From NCBI GenBank assembly GCA_021738565.1, contig JAIPBT010000010.1:1-64000 (forward strand): a DNA stretch of 64,000 nt, in the 5' to 3' direction. Positions 25,525 through 34,350 of this stretch are shown here, in pieces. The notes under the pieces were generated by a model, which had not been told where the DNA came from, did not search any database, and was given only the letters and a program-made list of their open reading frames with translations. A program made the position numbers and the translations under genes. Source of the stretch: Bacteroidales bacterium. GTDB lineage: Bacteria; Bacteroidota; Bacteroidia; Bacteroidales; GCA-2748055. Positions within the stretch are counted from its first letter, which is position 1. The number at the start of each line of letters is the position of its first letter.

Positions 25525-28294
25525 AGTTCCCCAGTTTTGCGTTCCAAGTCAGCGTTATTAATGGTACGCCGATCACCGAAAAAGAGTAACCATGGATAAA
25601 ATATTCTCCTGGCTCAAAATAAATGGATTGAGGGTTTTTTCTTCCGAGCAAATTATAAACATTTAAACTCCATGAGCTGTGAAGTGGTTTTTCAGCCTTC
25701 AAATTTCCTTCCAGGGTCAAGGACAGATCGATTCTGAAGTAATCCGGAACCCGAAATTGATTCCTGGATTGATAGTCGATATATGCAAAATCATCAACAA
25801 AATAAATAGATGATGGAAATGAAACAGGTCTTCCTTTCATATATACTAAGTTTGAGCCAAGGGATAGCCGCCTGTTAACCTTGTAATTGGCCACAAGATT
25901 AAGAACATGAGGTCTGTCATAGTTTGAGGGGTAGGGTTTTCCTTCATTGATGGACCCAAGCGAAGAGGTGCCAGATACTTCCATCATTGACCTTGAGATT
26001 GTATAGCTGATCCATCCATTTAATCTACCGCTCCCTTTCTCCGCCAATAATTCGAGACCATATGCGGCTAAATGCCCCTGTAGTATCTCTGTTTCCGTAA
26101 AGGATGTGTTAATGAAATCAGCGCCATCCTTGTAATCCACAATGTTGTCCGAACTTTTGTAGTATATCTCTATGGAAGAGGATATACCGGAAGAAGGAAA
26201 GATATGATACACTCCTCCACTATATTGGTAGCTAAGCGGTGCCTTGATATGAGCATCAGTTAATTTCCACTGGTCGGTCGGAGATATCGCAACGGTATTG
26301 CTTAGCATGAGAAGATACTGTCGCATTTGATTAAAAGCAAGTTTGAAAGAGGTGTTTTCTCCGGACTTGAAATTTACAGCAGACCTGATTTCTGGTCCTG
26401 AATAGTGTGCGATGTTTTTGAAAGAACCGTATTCTGTTATCGACAGGGCAGTATACTCTTCTTTTGGGTATCCATCCCAATATTCCCTGACCCGGTTAGG
26501 CCCAAGAAAACTGTAGTAGCTGTAACGTAATCCGGCATATAATGAGAGCCACTTAAAAATATTAATATTATCACTTATAAATATACCGGCTTCAACACCC
26601 TGTTCAGTCCCCAGATCCATTGGGGATCGCAGGGATACATCGCCATATGGCTGAACGACACCTCTGTTGAGGTGGTAATAGATGAGATTTGCACCATATT
26701 CCACCCGGTGATTCAGGGCTGGGATCCATCGATATTCATTGGATAATTCACTGTGAGTTATGTTGTAATTATGCGTATATGCCTGGGAGAGTTGCCTGGT
26801 ATCATTGAAACTGAAATTGTAATTGGAAACGGCAGCACTTAGGTTTGACGTAATAGAAGAAGACAGCTGTCTGTTCCAATTAATCGAGCCTCCTCGATTG
26901 GTATATTCGTAATTACTCAGATCACTGTACATAAACCTGTCATAACTTTGGTAGTAAAAAGCTGAAAGTGAGTTATTTTCATTTATACTCATGTTCAACG
27001 ACCCCGAAAAATCATTAAATAGTGCATCACTGTCCCGTATCAGTGGGTCTTCTATCTTCTCAAGTATCCAGTCGGAATAGGTTGACCTGGCATTGATCAA
27101 AAATGAAGCTTGCTCCCTGATAATGGGGCCCTCAGCTGTTACATTCGTTGAAATTGGGCTGATGCTTGCATTGCCAGTGAATTTCCTGTTGTTTCCTTTT
27201 CGTGTGGAAATATCAAACACAGATGCCAGCCTTCCTCCGTAATTTGCTGGGATATTGCCTTTATATATTGCATAATCCCTGATAATGGATGAATTGAACG
27301 CTGAGAAAAATCCAAATAAATGAGATGTATTATAGATCGGCACCCGGTTTATATAAAAAATATTCTGATCCACGCTGCTTCCACGTACATTAACACCGGA
27401 AGAAGCTTCGCCGGCACTTGTAATTCCCGGCAGTAATTTTGCAATTTTAATAACATCACTTTCGCCCATGAATAAAGGAATCTGCTTTACTGATTTAAGG
27501 GAAATACGCATGACTCCAATATCGGTACTATTGATTTCCCGGTAATGTCTGGCCTGTATCTGTACCTCATCAATGGCAATCATCGAAGAAGGCATCTCAA
27601 TAGTAAACTTACCATCGGAATATATAATCATTTGTTTGTTCACCTCTTCTTTGCCAATATAATTGAATTGAACAGTATAGGTGCCTGGCGATACAGCCAT
27701 AATTACCACACCTGCATTATCACTGACATATCCTTTACCAGTCTCCTTAATATACATGGTGGCACCGGTAACGGGATCTCCACTTTCAAGCTCAGTGATA
27801 TACCCCATGACCCTTGCGGGTTTGTTGAGAATTCTTTGTTCCGGTTTCCCAACGGAAATGGTCTGTATGATTTGCCTTGGCCGCGTTCCCTGGATAAAAC
27901 TTTGATTAGGCTTCATGCCCAAATCATTTACACCACTATTTATCACCACTTTGGAGGTCCTTATACTTGCAGCAATATCCTTCTCAATATGCCTTTGCGG
28001 GAGCAAAAAGATCCCCCTCCCCGGAATGATATCATAGACAAGTCCGGTGCCCTTAATAGCCTGTTCCAGCACATAGGATAAGGTTGCAGAATCTTCATCG
28101 ATGGACAGTTGATGTGCTTCTACCCACTCATCTTTATAGAAAATTCGCTGACCCGTCTGTTGTTCAATTTTCTCTACAAAAACTTCAAAAGGACTTTCGG
28201 TAAGGTGAATAGCAAGCTTATCCTGAACATGTTGTGCCCGGACATAACTGGCAGTCAGGATAAAACATGCTATTAACAGTGGTCTGCTTTCCAT
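25511..28294 (-). CDS. STN-domain TonB-dependent receptor, module 2
   Basis: A 927-residue outer-membrane receptor with signal peptide (1-20), STN domain (about 22-105), carboxypeptidase-regulatory-like domain (about 160-245, GYITELESGDPVTGATMYIK), plug (about 270-375, SSVDQNIFYINRVPIYNTSH) and a beta-barrel. It shares architecture and much plug and barrel sequence with 6100-8853, for example the block MRQ-L-x-MLSNT-AISPTD in the barrel. No sigma/anti-sigma gene is adjacent. The stop overlaps the DUF4249 gene by 14 bp. Unlike module 1, a 222-bp gap separates it from the upstream small-protein gene. Confidence 0.92.
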   Translation of the reverse strand: MESRPLLIACFILTASYVRAQHVQDKLAIHLTESPFEVFVEKIEQQTGQRIFYKDEWVEAHQLSIDEDSATLSYVLEQAIKGTGLVYDIIPGRGIFLLPQRHIEKDIAASIRTSKVVINSGVNDLGMKPNQSFIQGTRPRQIIQTISVGKPEQRILNKPARVMGYITELESGDPVTGATMYIKETGKGYVSDNAGVVIMAVSPGTYTVQFNYIGKEEVNKQMIIYSDGKFTIEMPSSMIAIDEVQIQARHYREINSTDIGVMRISLKSVKQIPLFMGESDVIKIAKLLPGITSAGEASSGVNVRGSSVDQNIFYINRVPIYNTSHLFGFFSAFNSSIIRDYAIYKGNIPANYGGRLASVFDISTRKGNNRKFTGNASISPISTNVTAEGPIIREQASFLINARSTYSDWILEKIEDPLIRDSDALFNDFSGSLNMSINENNSLSAFYYQSYDRFMYSDLSNYEYTNRGGSINWNRQLSSSITSNLSAAVSNYNFSFNDTRQLSQAYTHNYNITHSELSNEYRWIPALNHRVEYGANLIYYHLNRGVVQPYGDVSLRSPMDLGTEQGVEAGIFISDNINIFKWLSLYAGLRYSYYSFLGPNRVREYWDGYPKEEYTALSITEYGSFKNIAHYSGPEIRSAVNFKSGENTSFKLAFNQMRQYLLMLSNTVAISPTDQWKLTDAHIKAPLSYQYSGGVYHIFPSSGISSSIEIYYKSSDNIVDYKDGADFINTSFTETEILQGHLAAYGLELLAEKGSGRLNGWISYTISRSMMEVSGTSSLGSINEGKPYPSNYDRPHVLNLVANYKVNRRLSLGSNLVYMKGRPVSFPSSIYFVDDFAYIDYQSRNQFRVPDYFRIDLSLTLEGNLKAEKPLHSSWSLNVYNLLGRKNPQSIYFEPGEYFIHGYSFSVIGVPLITLTWNAKLGNYESN

Positions 28295-28516
28295 CTATTT
28301 TATGCCATTATTATCTGATTGATATTAAGATAATTACTCGGGTAAATTTCGACTTGTGCTCCGCATAAGGAAAATTTTAATAGAGTTCGACGCACCAAAC
28401 GCTGAGAACTCAGGAACATCTCTACCAACATACGCCATGAACAACCCTCACCAACAAGCCTTTCGGTACCAGCATAATTCTCTATGTCTTTCTCTCTCTA
28501 TACCTCATAAACACTT

Positions 28517-29299
28517 CTACTCAACGATATGGAATTCATTATTTACAAGAGGATTACAAACTTCCAAAAAATCAGTCATTTGGCATTCTGATGCCTTTCT
28601 GAATTTTATTTTCTCCGATTTGATAATCTTCCTTAATTCAGATCTGTACTTTTTCTCAAAGATTTTAATGAAACTCCTTTTTGTTGTAATGGAATAGTGT
28701 TTACTTCCTTTTTTTACAATAATAACACGAGAAGGGTCTGTAAAATAATAATCCCGAAGTTGGGAAGTATTTTCTAACTTCATTTCCTTCTGCCAGTGAA
28801 AATAGCACGATAAATTCTTTTCCTCATAAATAACCTGCACGTACCTCGAAATTCCGTCATCAAAACCGATACTTTTAAACAACATATGATTGATCGAAAA
28901 GTAATCAATCCATTCTCTGACCATAATGATGCTGCGACCGTGTTGTTTGTCAACAGGGTGGGTCAATATCAATTGATTATTGAAAACATCAAACCTGAGA
29001 GACTGGTTTCTATAAATTTGTCCATTCAACACCACAGTTCCGGTTTGAAGATCATCAAATAAATAGGGAGAGCCATTAACGTGCGGATAGAAATAATTAT
29101 AGAGGATCCCGTTAATAAGGTTAACATCGTGAGCTAATAATACCTCAACAATTGCATTATTGTCATCAAAATCTGAAAAAGGCTGTTTATCTTGACCACA
29201 TACACATGTAGTCATCCATATTCCGAAAATGAACATCATGAATGTACCAACAGGTCCGTGTGAGTGGGGCTGAAGTGATAATTTTTGCATCAGTGCCAT
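28517..29299 (-). CDS. Secreted protein of unknown function, module 2
   Basis: A 260-residue protein, diverged paralogue of 5351-6103. A hydrophobic segment (TFMMFIFGIWMTTCVCG, about residues 19-35) is a probable signal peptide preceded by an unusually long N-terminal stretch; the in-frame ATGs at residues 4, 21 and 22 are alternative starts. The shared block here is SLRFDVFNNQLIL and the C-terminus carries a basic helix as in the paralogue. It starts the second module but lies 222 bp before the receptor gene rather than overlapping it. No gene was found in that gap. Role unknown. Confidence 0.72.
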   Translation of the reverse strand: MALMQKLSLQPHSHGPVGTFMMFIFGIWMTTCVCGQDKQPFSDFDDNNAIVEVLLAHDVNLINGILYNYFYPHVNGSPYLFDDLQTGTVVLNGQIYRNQSLRFDVFNNQLILTHPVDKQHGRSIIMVREWIDYFSINHMLFKSIGFDDGISRYVQVIYEEKNLSCYFHWQKEMKLENTSQLRDYYFTDPSRVIIVKKGSKHYSITTKRSFIKIFEKKYRSELRKIIKSEKIKFRKASECQMTDFLEVCNPLVNNEFHIVE

Positions 29300-29412
29300 A
29301 TAAAATGCCGAAGCACGCTAATTAGTGCCTGGTTTTTGCATCTATCCAGCAACCTAAAACTACAAAAAAAAATGGTTCATTTGTAAGTAAACTTCTGTTT
29401 TTCCGCCATCAC

Positions 29413-29490
29413 ATCCCGATAGCTATCTGGATGCTCGTATTACTTTCTTATCAAGCACGACAAAATAATATTAGTTTTCTTTCGGACACT
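29413..29490. repeat. Degenerate copy of dispersed MITE-like repeat
   Basis: A near-palindrome (ATCCCGATAGCTATCTGGAT at 29413-29432, one mismatched pair) matches the internal part of the element at 57758 (CCCGATATATTATCTGGATG). About 50 bp on, TTAGTTTTCTTTCGGACACT (29471-29490) resembles an element end. It occupies the 212-bp gap between the stop of the nickel-receptor candidate and the start of module 2. The degenerate state suggests an old insertion. Confidence 0.5.
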
Positions 29491-29511
29491 TTATAGAATA
29501 GTGATAGGGGC

Positions 29512-31365
29512 TTACCTGCCGAAATCGACAGCAAATCCTCCAATCATATGAATACCCGGCATCGTATATCCATAAACCGTCTGGTAGTCCTGGTTAAGCA
29601 GATTTTTCCCTGCAATAAAAATCTCCAGGTTATCCATAAAACGGTAACTTATCCTGGAATCAGCGATCAGGTAGGATTCCCTGATGTCGTTCACCGCGTC
29701 AGTCATGTCGATCACTGTGTACAGGCCGGCAACTGATTTAATACTGGCGGAAAACCTGAAATCCCCTAACAGGTATGTGGCCCCTGTATACAACTGGTGC
29801 TCTGGTGCAAAATATAACTTTGTATCCGCATTCAGATAACTGTAGCTCATATTGAGCCGAAAATTATCAAATGGCTGGAAATTGCCTTCCAGTTCTATCC
29901 CCCAATTGGTAAATTCTCCCCCGTTTGTCCTGATCATGGGGGGCGGCCCCTCGGGATTGGGTTGCATAACGATAAGGTTGCTGCCATCGATAAGAAAAAC
30001 AGACGTATTGACGATTCCCCACAATCCCACACGCTGTCCAACTGACAGTTCATAGTTCCATAACCGCTCAGGGCCTAACTGAGCGTTGGGAGCAAAGAGG
30101 TACATCTCCATGATGGTAGGACTTCTGAATCCTTTTGATACAATGCCTTTTACTGTAGTCCCTTTAAGAGGTTGTGCTGAGATACCGAACTGCGGAACGA
30201 TCTCAGCGCCAAAATTGGTGTGGTATTCATACCTTGCTCCGGCAGAAAGATTGATAATGTCCCCGAAATGTTGCTCAGCCATTACGTAACCAGCTGTTTC
30301 GTTGACTGTTATAAATGTATCTGCATAAAAACCGAAGGATCCTTCTCCTCCATAATTTTTAATATCCATACCGGTTGTAACTGATGCCCCGTTCCAAATG
30401 TCAACAGACTGAAACAGATTCACTCCCATGTTGACATCCTGTGATACCCATCCATCTGAAAAATTGTGGTTGCCGGAATTGTAGAATGCATACAGTCCCC
30501 CGCGAGTTCTGTCATAATCATTTTTTAGAGAAAGGGTGAGCATATTCCTGGTGATGTCGCCTGAAAAAGTAATCGCATCTAAATATTCAGATCCGGGATC
30601 CATGAAAGAGTAATCGGCCCTGGTAAACCCTCCGCGAACCGTCCACGATTGATTGAACCGGTACCCTGCATAGGCATGCAAATTTGTTATTTTGAATTCA
30701 CTGCTGTCACGGTGACCGTCCGTTGAATTGTTGTTCAGACTGATTCCCGCGAAAAATTTATCGTTGCTGTAACCGGCTGACAATCCTGTTTTCAGGGTAT
30801 TAAAAGAACCGTAGGAGACATGTCCTCCTACGTTGAAACCATCACTTTTCTTATTCCTGGATATGACATTGATCACACCTCCCATGGCATTGGAACCGTA
30901 AAGCAATGATGCCGGTCCCCGTATCACCTCAACACGATCCACATTGGAGGACATGTGAAAATTGGGAAGTGGATGACCAAAAACTCCCATATACTGTGGC
31001 TGACCGTCAACCAGCATAAGCACCCTGGAATTCGGGGATCCGCCAACACCCCGGATGGTTACCTGGCCGGAAGATTCATTTCCAAGTGCATATCCTGCCA
31101 CGCCTATCTCACTCACAAAAACACCTGGTGTGATTCTGGCAACAATAGGGAGTATGTTGGTCTCTTCATGACTTTTAATTTCTTCGCTTCCCACCACCGA
31201 GATAGTCAGCGGTGCCCTTGTCCTTGCCACCTCTATCCTATTGCCGGAGATTACAACTTCTTCAATATTTATTGTATCCTCAATGGTGCCTGCATTGACT
31301 GAGCTGAAGAAAGGAGATAAAATTATAACCAGTAAAGTTTTGTGCATTTTTTGTACCATGATCAT
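29512..31365 (-). CDS. TonB-dependent receptor, probable nickel/metal-complex importer
   Basis: A 617-residue outer-membrane receptor of the BtuB/FepA-like size class, without STN or carboxypeptidase-regulatory domains. It has a signal peptide (about 1-25), a TonB-box region (IEEVVISGNRIEVARTRAP), a plug (about 50-165; VLMLVDGQPQYMG and RVEVIRGPASLLYGSNAMGG) and a C-terminal barrel ending GFAVDFGR. It starts 31 bp after the stop of nikR on the same strand, so the two are almost certainly co-transcribed. In Helicobacter, NikR controls TonB-dependent nickel receptors; by that analogy I infer import of nickel or a nickel chelate. Substrate not proven by sequence. Confidence 0.88.
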   Translation of the reverse strand: MIMVQKMHKTLLVIILSPFFSSVNAGTIEDTINIEEVVISGNRIEVARTRAPLTISVVGSEEIKSHEETNILPIVARITPGVFVSEIGVAGYALGNESSGQVTIRGVGGSPNSRVLMLVDGQPQYMGVFGHPLPNFHMSSNVDRVEVIRGPASLLYGSNAMGGVINVISRNKKSDGFNVGGHVSYGSFNTLKTGLSAGYSNDKFFAGISLNNNSTDGHRDSSEFKITNLHAYAGYRFNQSWTVRGGFTRADYSFMDPGSEYLDAITFSGDITRNMLTLSLKNDYDRTRGGLYAFYNSGNHNFSDGWVSQDVNMGVNLFQSVDIWNGASVTTGMDIKNYGGEGSFGFYADTFITVNETAGYVMAEQHFGDIINLSAGARYEYHTNFGAEIVPQFGISAQPLKGTTVKGIVSKGFRSPTIMEMYLFAPNAQLGPERLWNYELSVGQRVGLWGIVNTSVFLIDGSNLIVMQPNPEGPPPMIRTNGGEFTNWGIELEGNFQPFDNFRLNMSYSYLNADTKLYFAPEHQLYTGATYLLGDFRFSASIKSVAGLYTVIDMTDAVNDIRESYLIADSRISYRFMDNLEIFIAGKNLLNQDYQTVYGYTMPGIHMIGGFAVDFGR

Positions 31366-31396
31366 TCTGTTAATTGTGATTTATAGAATTGAGTTC

Positions 31397-31801
31397 CTAT
31401 TCATCCGTGCCGCTCATAACCAGTTCAACGTTTTTGATTCCTTTCAAACCTTTGTATTTATTAAGAAGTTTGATCAGTTTGTGTGCCTTCCCTCTCACCG
31501 TGATCACTTCAAGGCAGTTGTGCTGATCAAGATGTATATGCTGTCCCGAAAGTATCAGGCAGTTGTAATTGTGCTGCAATGCATTTACTTCCTTATGAAG
31601 TTCAAGTTTGCTGTGGTCGTACACAACTACAAGGGCTCCAACCACAACTTCATCATCGGTCCATTTGTGCTCCACAATGTTTTTCTTAACAAGGTACCCG
31701 ATCGCACGGGACCTGTTCGGGAAGTTTTCCCTTTTCACCATCTGATCCAGTTCGGACATCACATCTTCCTCCAGGCTCACACCGAAACGTTTCATTGTCA
31801 T
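31397..31801 (-). CDS. nikR: Nickel-responsive transcriptional regulator NikR
   Basis: A 134-residue ribbon-helix-helix repressor with a C-terminal ACT-like nickel domain. The DNA-binding part is at 1-45 (MKRFGVSLEEDVMSELDQM, then NRSRAIGYLV). The square-planar nickel site is complete: His77, His88, His90 and Cys96, with the same spacing as His76/His87/His89/Cys95 in E. coli NikR. I start at the ATG at 31801; an ATG two codons later and an upstream in-frame ATG at 31840 are alternatives, but the longer form would read through the putative operator. The gene precedes a TonB-dependent receptor by 31 bp, so nickel-dependent control of that receptor and of nikR itself is likely. Confidence 0.95.
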   Translation of the reverse strand: MTMKRFGVSLEEDVMSELDQMVKRENFPNRSRAIGYLVKKNIVEHKWTDDEVVVGALVVVYDHSKLELHKEVNALQHNYNCLILSGQHIHLDQHNCLEVITVRGKAHKLIKLLNKYKGLKGIKNVELVMSGTDE

Positions 31802-31806
31802 GATAA

Positions 31807-31836
31807 CACGTATTATTAAAACGTGCCACGAATATA
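31807..31836 (-). promoter_or_regulatory. Candidate NikR operator and -7 box upstream of nikR
   Basis: A perfect inverted repeat CACGT-N9-ACGTG (31807-31811 and 31821-31825) lies 5 bp upstream of the nikR ATG. Directly behind it on the minus strand is TATATTCG (31829-31836), one mismatch from the Bacteroidota -7 consensus TAnnTTTG. A dyad overlapping the expected transcription start suits a repressor site. It differs from the E. coli NikR operator (GTATGA-N16-TCATAC), so the assignment rests on position and symmetry only. Confidence 0.5.
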
Positions 31837-31965
31837 GCAATATTTAAGTTTTATAAAAATGAATTCAGGAAAGAATCACAATTGGAAATAAAATTAACAG
31901 ACAAGCAGAACTGGTAATAAGAATGTGAAAAGTTTGAAAATCAAATTTTTAACTCTTTCTTGGAA

Positions 31966-32190
31966 CCCGGCAAGAATCACGCATCAGTGATTTTATTAAG
32001 CCTTGTATTTAAACCCATTCAGAAGGTTGTTCAGCAGATCATTGATCGTGGCGGTCATACATCAGGTCTCAATCACCACTGTATTTCAGAAAGAGCGTTC
32101 TTCCTATTATAATAAGGTGGGCATCCCCGGGCATTCCATGCCATGCATTATCCAATCTGTGAAACTTACTGATTTTCCATTCTTGCCGGG
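31966..32190. repeat. 225-bp segment bounded by 12-bp perfect inverted repeats
   Basis: CCCGGCAAGAAT at 31966-31977 is the exact reverse complement of ATTCTTGCCGGG at 32179-32190. The enclosed 201 bp has no convincing gene; a 67-codon frame inside it runs into the antisense of the peptidase gene and lacks any family signal. The right arm stops 5 bp before the peptidase stop codon. Together with the nikR promoter region this is the only gene-free stretch above 300 bp in the window (31802-32195). It could be a small non-autonomous element or a structured 3' region. Confidence 0.55.
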
Positions 32191-32195
32191 AAAGA

Positions 32196-34340
32196 TTATT
32201 CGCTGATCAGCACCATTTCATCGATCAAATAGCCGGCTCCTGCAAATTTATCGATTATAAAAAGTATGTACCTGATATCAACCGCGATGTTTCTGCACAT
32301 TTCGGGATCATACATTTCATCACTCATTGTGCCGTGCCAGTTTCTGTCGAAATTGATTCCGATCAGTCTCCCGTTTGCATCAATAACAGGGCTCCCTGAA
32401 TTACCTCCGGATGTATGGTTTGAAGCAGTAAAACAAACTGGCATTGTTCCATTCATACCATATTCACCATAGTTTTTTGAGTTGAACAGGTCTTCCAGTT
32501 TTTCAGGAATAGCATAATCAAGTTTCCCTTCCCTGTTTTTCTCGATCACCCCGGCGAGTGTTGTAAAATAATCGTAGTCAATGGCATCTGCAGGTGAATA
32601 TCCATCCACTTCTCCGTATGTAAGCCGCATGGTGAAATTGGCATCGGGGTAATGCCTGACTTCAGGCTGAAATTCGAAATGTCCCTGCACCCAGATCCTG
32701 TATAATTCATTCAGGCTCTTATAGAATGTCCCCATTTGATCCCTGATCTGAGTGAGATAGATCTCATTCAATTGATCCAGGTATTGAAGGACTGGATCTT
32801 TTTCAAGTTTCCTAAGTGCCTTTCCGGGGTTTTTATCATACAATTCGATCAGATCATCCACGGAGGCTTCTAACTGAAAAAAGGTTTTAGAAAATGTTTT
32901 ATCAGCAAATGATTTAAAATCACCATCAAATTTTTTATCCACCCTGGTAAAAAATTCAGGATAATAGGTACTGTCTGCATACTCCCTGTAACTTTTCAGC
33001 ATTGCCGCAAACATATCTTTCACTATGGGTGGGTGATAGTCTTTATAAAGGCTGCTAACCCGTTCCCTGATATCTTCCGGGGGCAAGGTGTCTTTCATCA
33101 TATGCTCTGCTACAGATGCGATCCTGAATATTTCCAACGGTTTGACAGCTTCGGTCATCAGGTCATAGATTACCAGGTAATCTTCCATTTCACTGTAAAT
33201 ACTTTCAAACTGGTCAAGTACTTCACCGTACTTGAGTTTCCTTTCCCCTGATTCATTCATCCATTCCCTGAAATCCTGTTCAAATTCCAGTTTCCTGTTC
33301 ACTGCATCTAACCTTTTAAGTCCACGAATAGCTCCCTGCCATTTCTTCCAGGCGTTGCTTACCCTTCTGTATTTCGAAGCATACTGTATCCTGACGGTAT
33401 CAGAATCTTTCATATACCTGTCCATTACCTCCATGCGCCGTGTCCGAAGTTCAATCTTCAAAGGCAAACTTATCTCCGTCATATTTTTCAGCGCCATGGA
33501 ATATAAAAATTGCCGGGTGGACCCGGGGTATCCCAGTATCATAGTAAAGTCGCCTTCATTGACCCCATCCATGGAGATCTCGAGAAACTTCCCGGGCGTG
33601 TAAGGAACATTGTCGGTACTGAACGCTGCAGGTTCATTGTTCTGATCTGCATAAACGCGGAAAATAGAAAAATCACCGGTGTGGCGGGGCCACATCCAGT
33701 TGTCGTTATCTTCTCCAAAATTACCTATGGAACCGGGCGGGGCACCAACCAGTCTAACATCGCTGTATCGTTCATAAACAAAAAGAAAATATTGGTTGCC
33801 ATAGAACATCGGTCTAACGGTTGCTTCATACCTGCCTGCCTGCTCAGCTTCATCAATGATTCCGGAGATATTTGATTTAATCAACAGATCCCTTTCCCGT
33901 TTGCCCGAAGCATCTTCAACGCCTTCGAACACTTTTTGCCCGACATCCTCCATGTATCTTAAAAACCTGACTGAAAGTTCCTGGTTGGGCAACTCCTCCT
34001 CCCTGCTCATAGCCCAGAATCCATCCGTAAGATAATCGTTCTCCACCGATGAATGGGACTGTATGGCACCATAGCCACAATGGTGGTTGGTAAGGACCAA
34101 TCCATCGCCTGATATCATTTCACCGGTACATCCACCGCCGAATATAACAACAGCATCTTTCAGGCATGCCTCGTTGATGCTGTATATATCTTCGGCAGAT
34201 AATTGAAAACCTTTTGATTGCATTTCTTCGATGGTATGACCTTCCAACAATGAAAGCAGCCACATGCCTTCATCTGCTTTAAGAGAAGCGGTTGTCACCA
34301 AAAGAAGATATACAACGACCAGATGTTTTATTATTCTCAT
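32196..34340 (-). CDS. S46-family dipeptidyl-peptidase, DPP11-like
   Basis: A 714-residue periplasmic serine exopeptidase that removes dipeptides from the N-terminus of peptides. It has a signal peptide (about 1-22). The chymotrypsin-like triad is visible: His in LTNHHCGYGA, Asp in the NDNWMWPRHTGDF region and Ser in SGGNSGSPV. Eighteen residues after the Ser is an Arg (INFDRNWHG), the position that is Arg in DPP11 (Asp/Glu preference) and Gly in DPP7 (hydrophobic preference), so acidic P1 specificity is predicted. The ATG at 34340 was chosen over an upstream TTG at 34346. Supports the peptide-fermenting or proteolytic diet common in this phylum. Confidence 0.93.
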   Translation of the reverse strand: MRIIKHLVVVYLLLVTTASLKADEGMWLLSLLEGHTIEEMQSKGFQLSAEDIYSINEACLKDAVVIFGGGCTGEMISGDGLVLTNHHCGYGAIQSHSSVENDYLTDGFWAMSREEELPNQELSVRFLRYMEDVGQKVFEGVEDASGKRERDLLIKSNISGIIDEAEQAGRYEATVRPMFYGNQYFLFVYERYSDVRLVGAPPGSIGNFGEDNDNWMWPRHTGDFSIFRVYADQNNEPAAFSTDNVPYTPGKFLEISMDGVNEGDFTMILGYPGSTRQFLYSMALKNMTEISLPLKIELRTRRMEVMDRYMKDSDTVRIQYASKYRRVSNAWKKWQGAIRGLKRLDAVNRKLEFEQDFREWMNESGERKLKYGEVLDQFESIYSEMEDYLVIYDLMTEAVKPLEIFRIASVAEHMMKDTLPPEDIRERVSSLYKDYHPPIVKDMFAAMLKSYREYADSTYYPEFFTRVDKKFDGDFKSFADKTFSKTFFQLEASVDDLIELYDKNPGKALRKLEKDPVLQYLDQLNEIYLTQIRDQMGTFYKSLNELYRIWVQGHFEFQPEVRHYPDANFTMRLTYGEVDGYSPADAIDYDYFTTLAGVIEKNREGKLDYAIPEKLEDLFNSKNYGEYGMNGTMPVCFTASNHTSGGNSGSPVIDANGRLIGINFDRNWHGTMSDEMYDPEMCRNIAVDIRYILFIIDKFAGAGYLIDEMVLISE

Positions 34341-34350
34341 ATGCAAGTAT

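Noticed and set aside
27545-28081. A 178-codon plus-strand open frame inside the module 2 receptor
   Set aside because: Antisense to the STN and regulatory-domain coding region of a clear receptor; composition is not protein-like.
5351-29299. Possible invertible segment between the two receptor modules
   Set aside because: The modules are inverted copies at protein level, but I see no long nucleotide-identical stretches or recombinase gene that would support inversion.
31241-31819. A 192-codon plus-strand open frame over nikR
   Set aside because: It is antisense to nikR, whose coding frame has a complete nickel site; the plus frame has no family signal.
32003-32206. A 67-codon open frame within the inverted-repeat segment
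   Set aside because: No start context, no similarity recognised, and it runs across the repeat arm into the peptidase gene; treated as noncoding.
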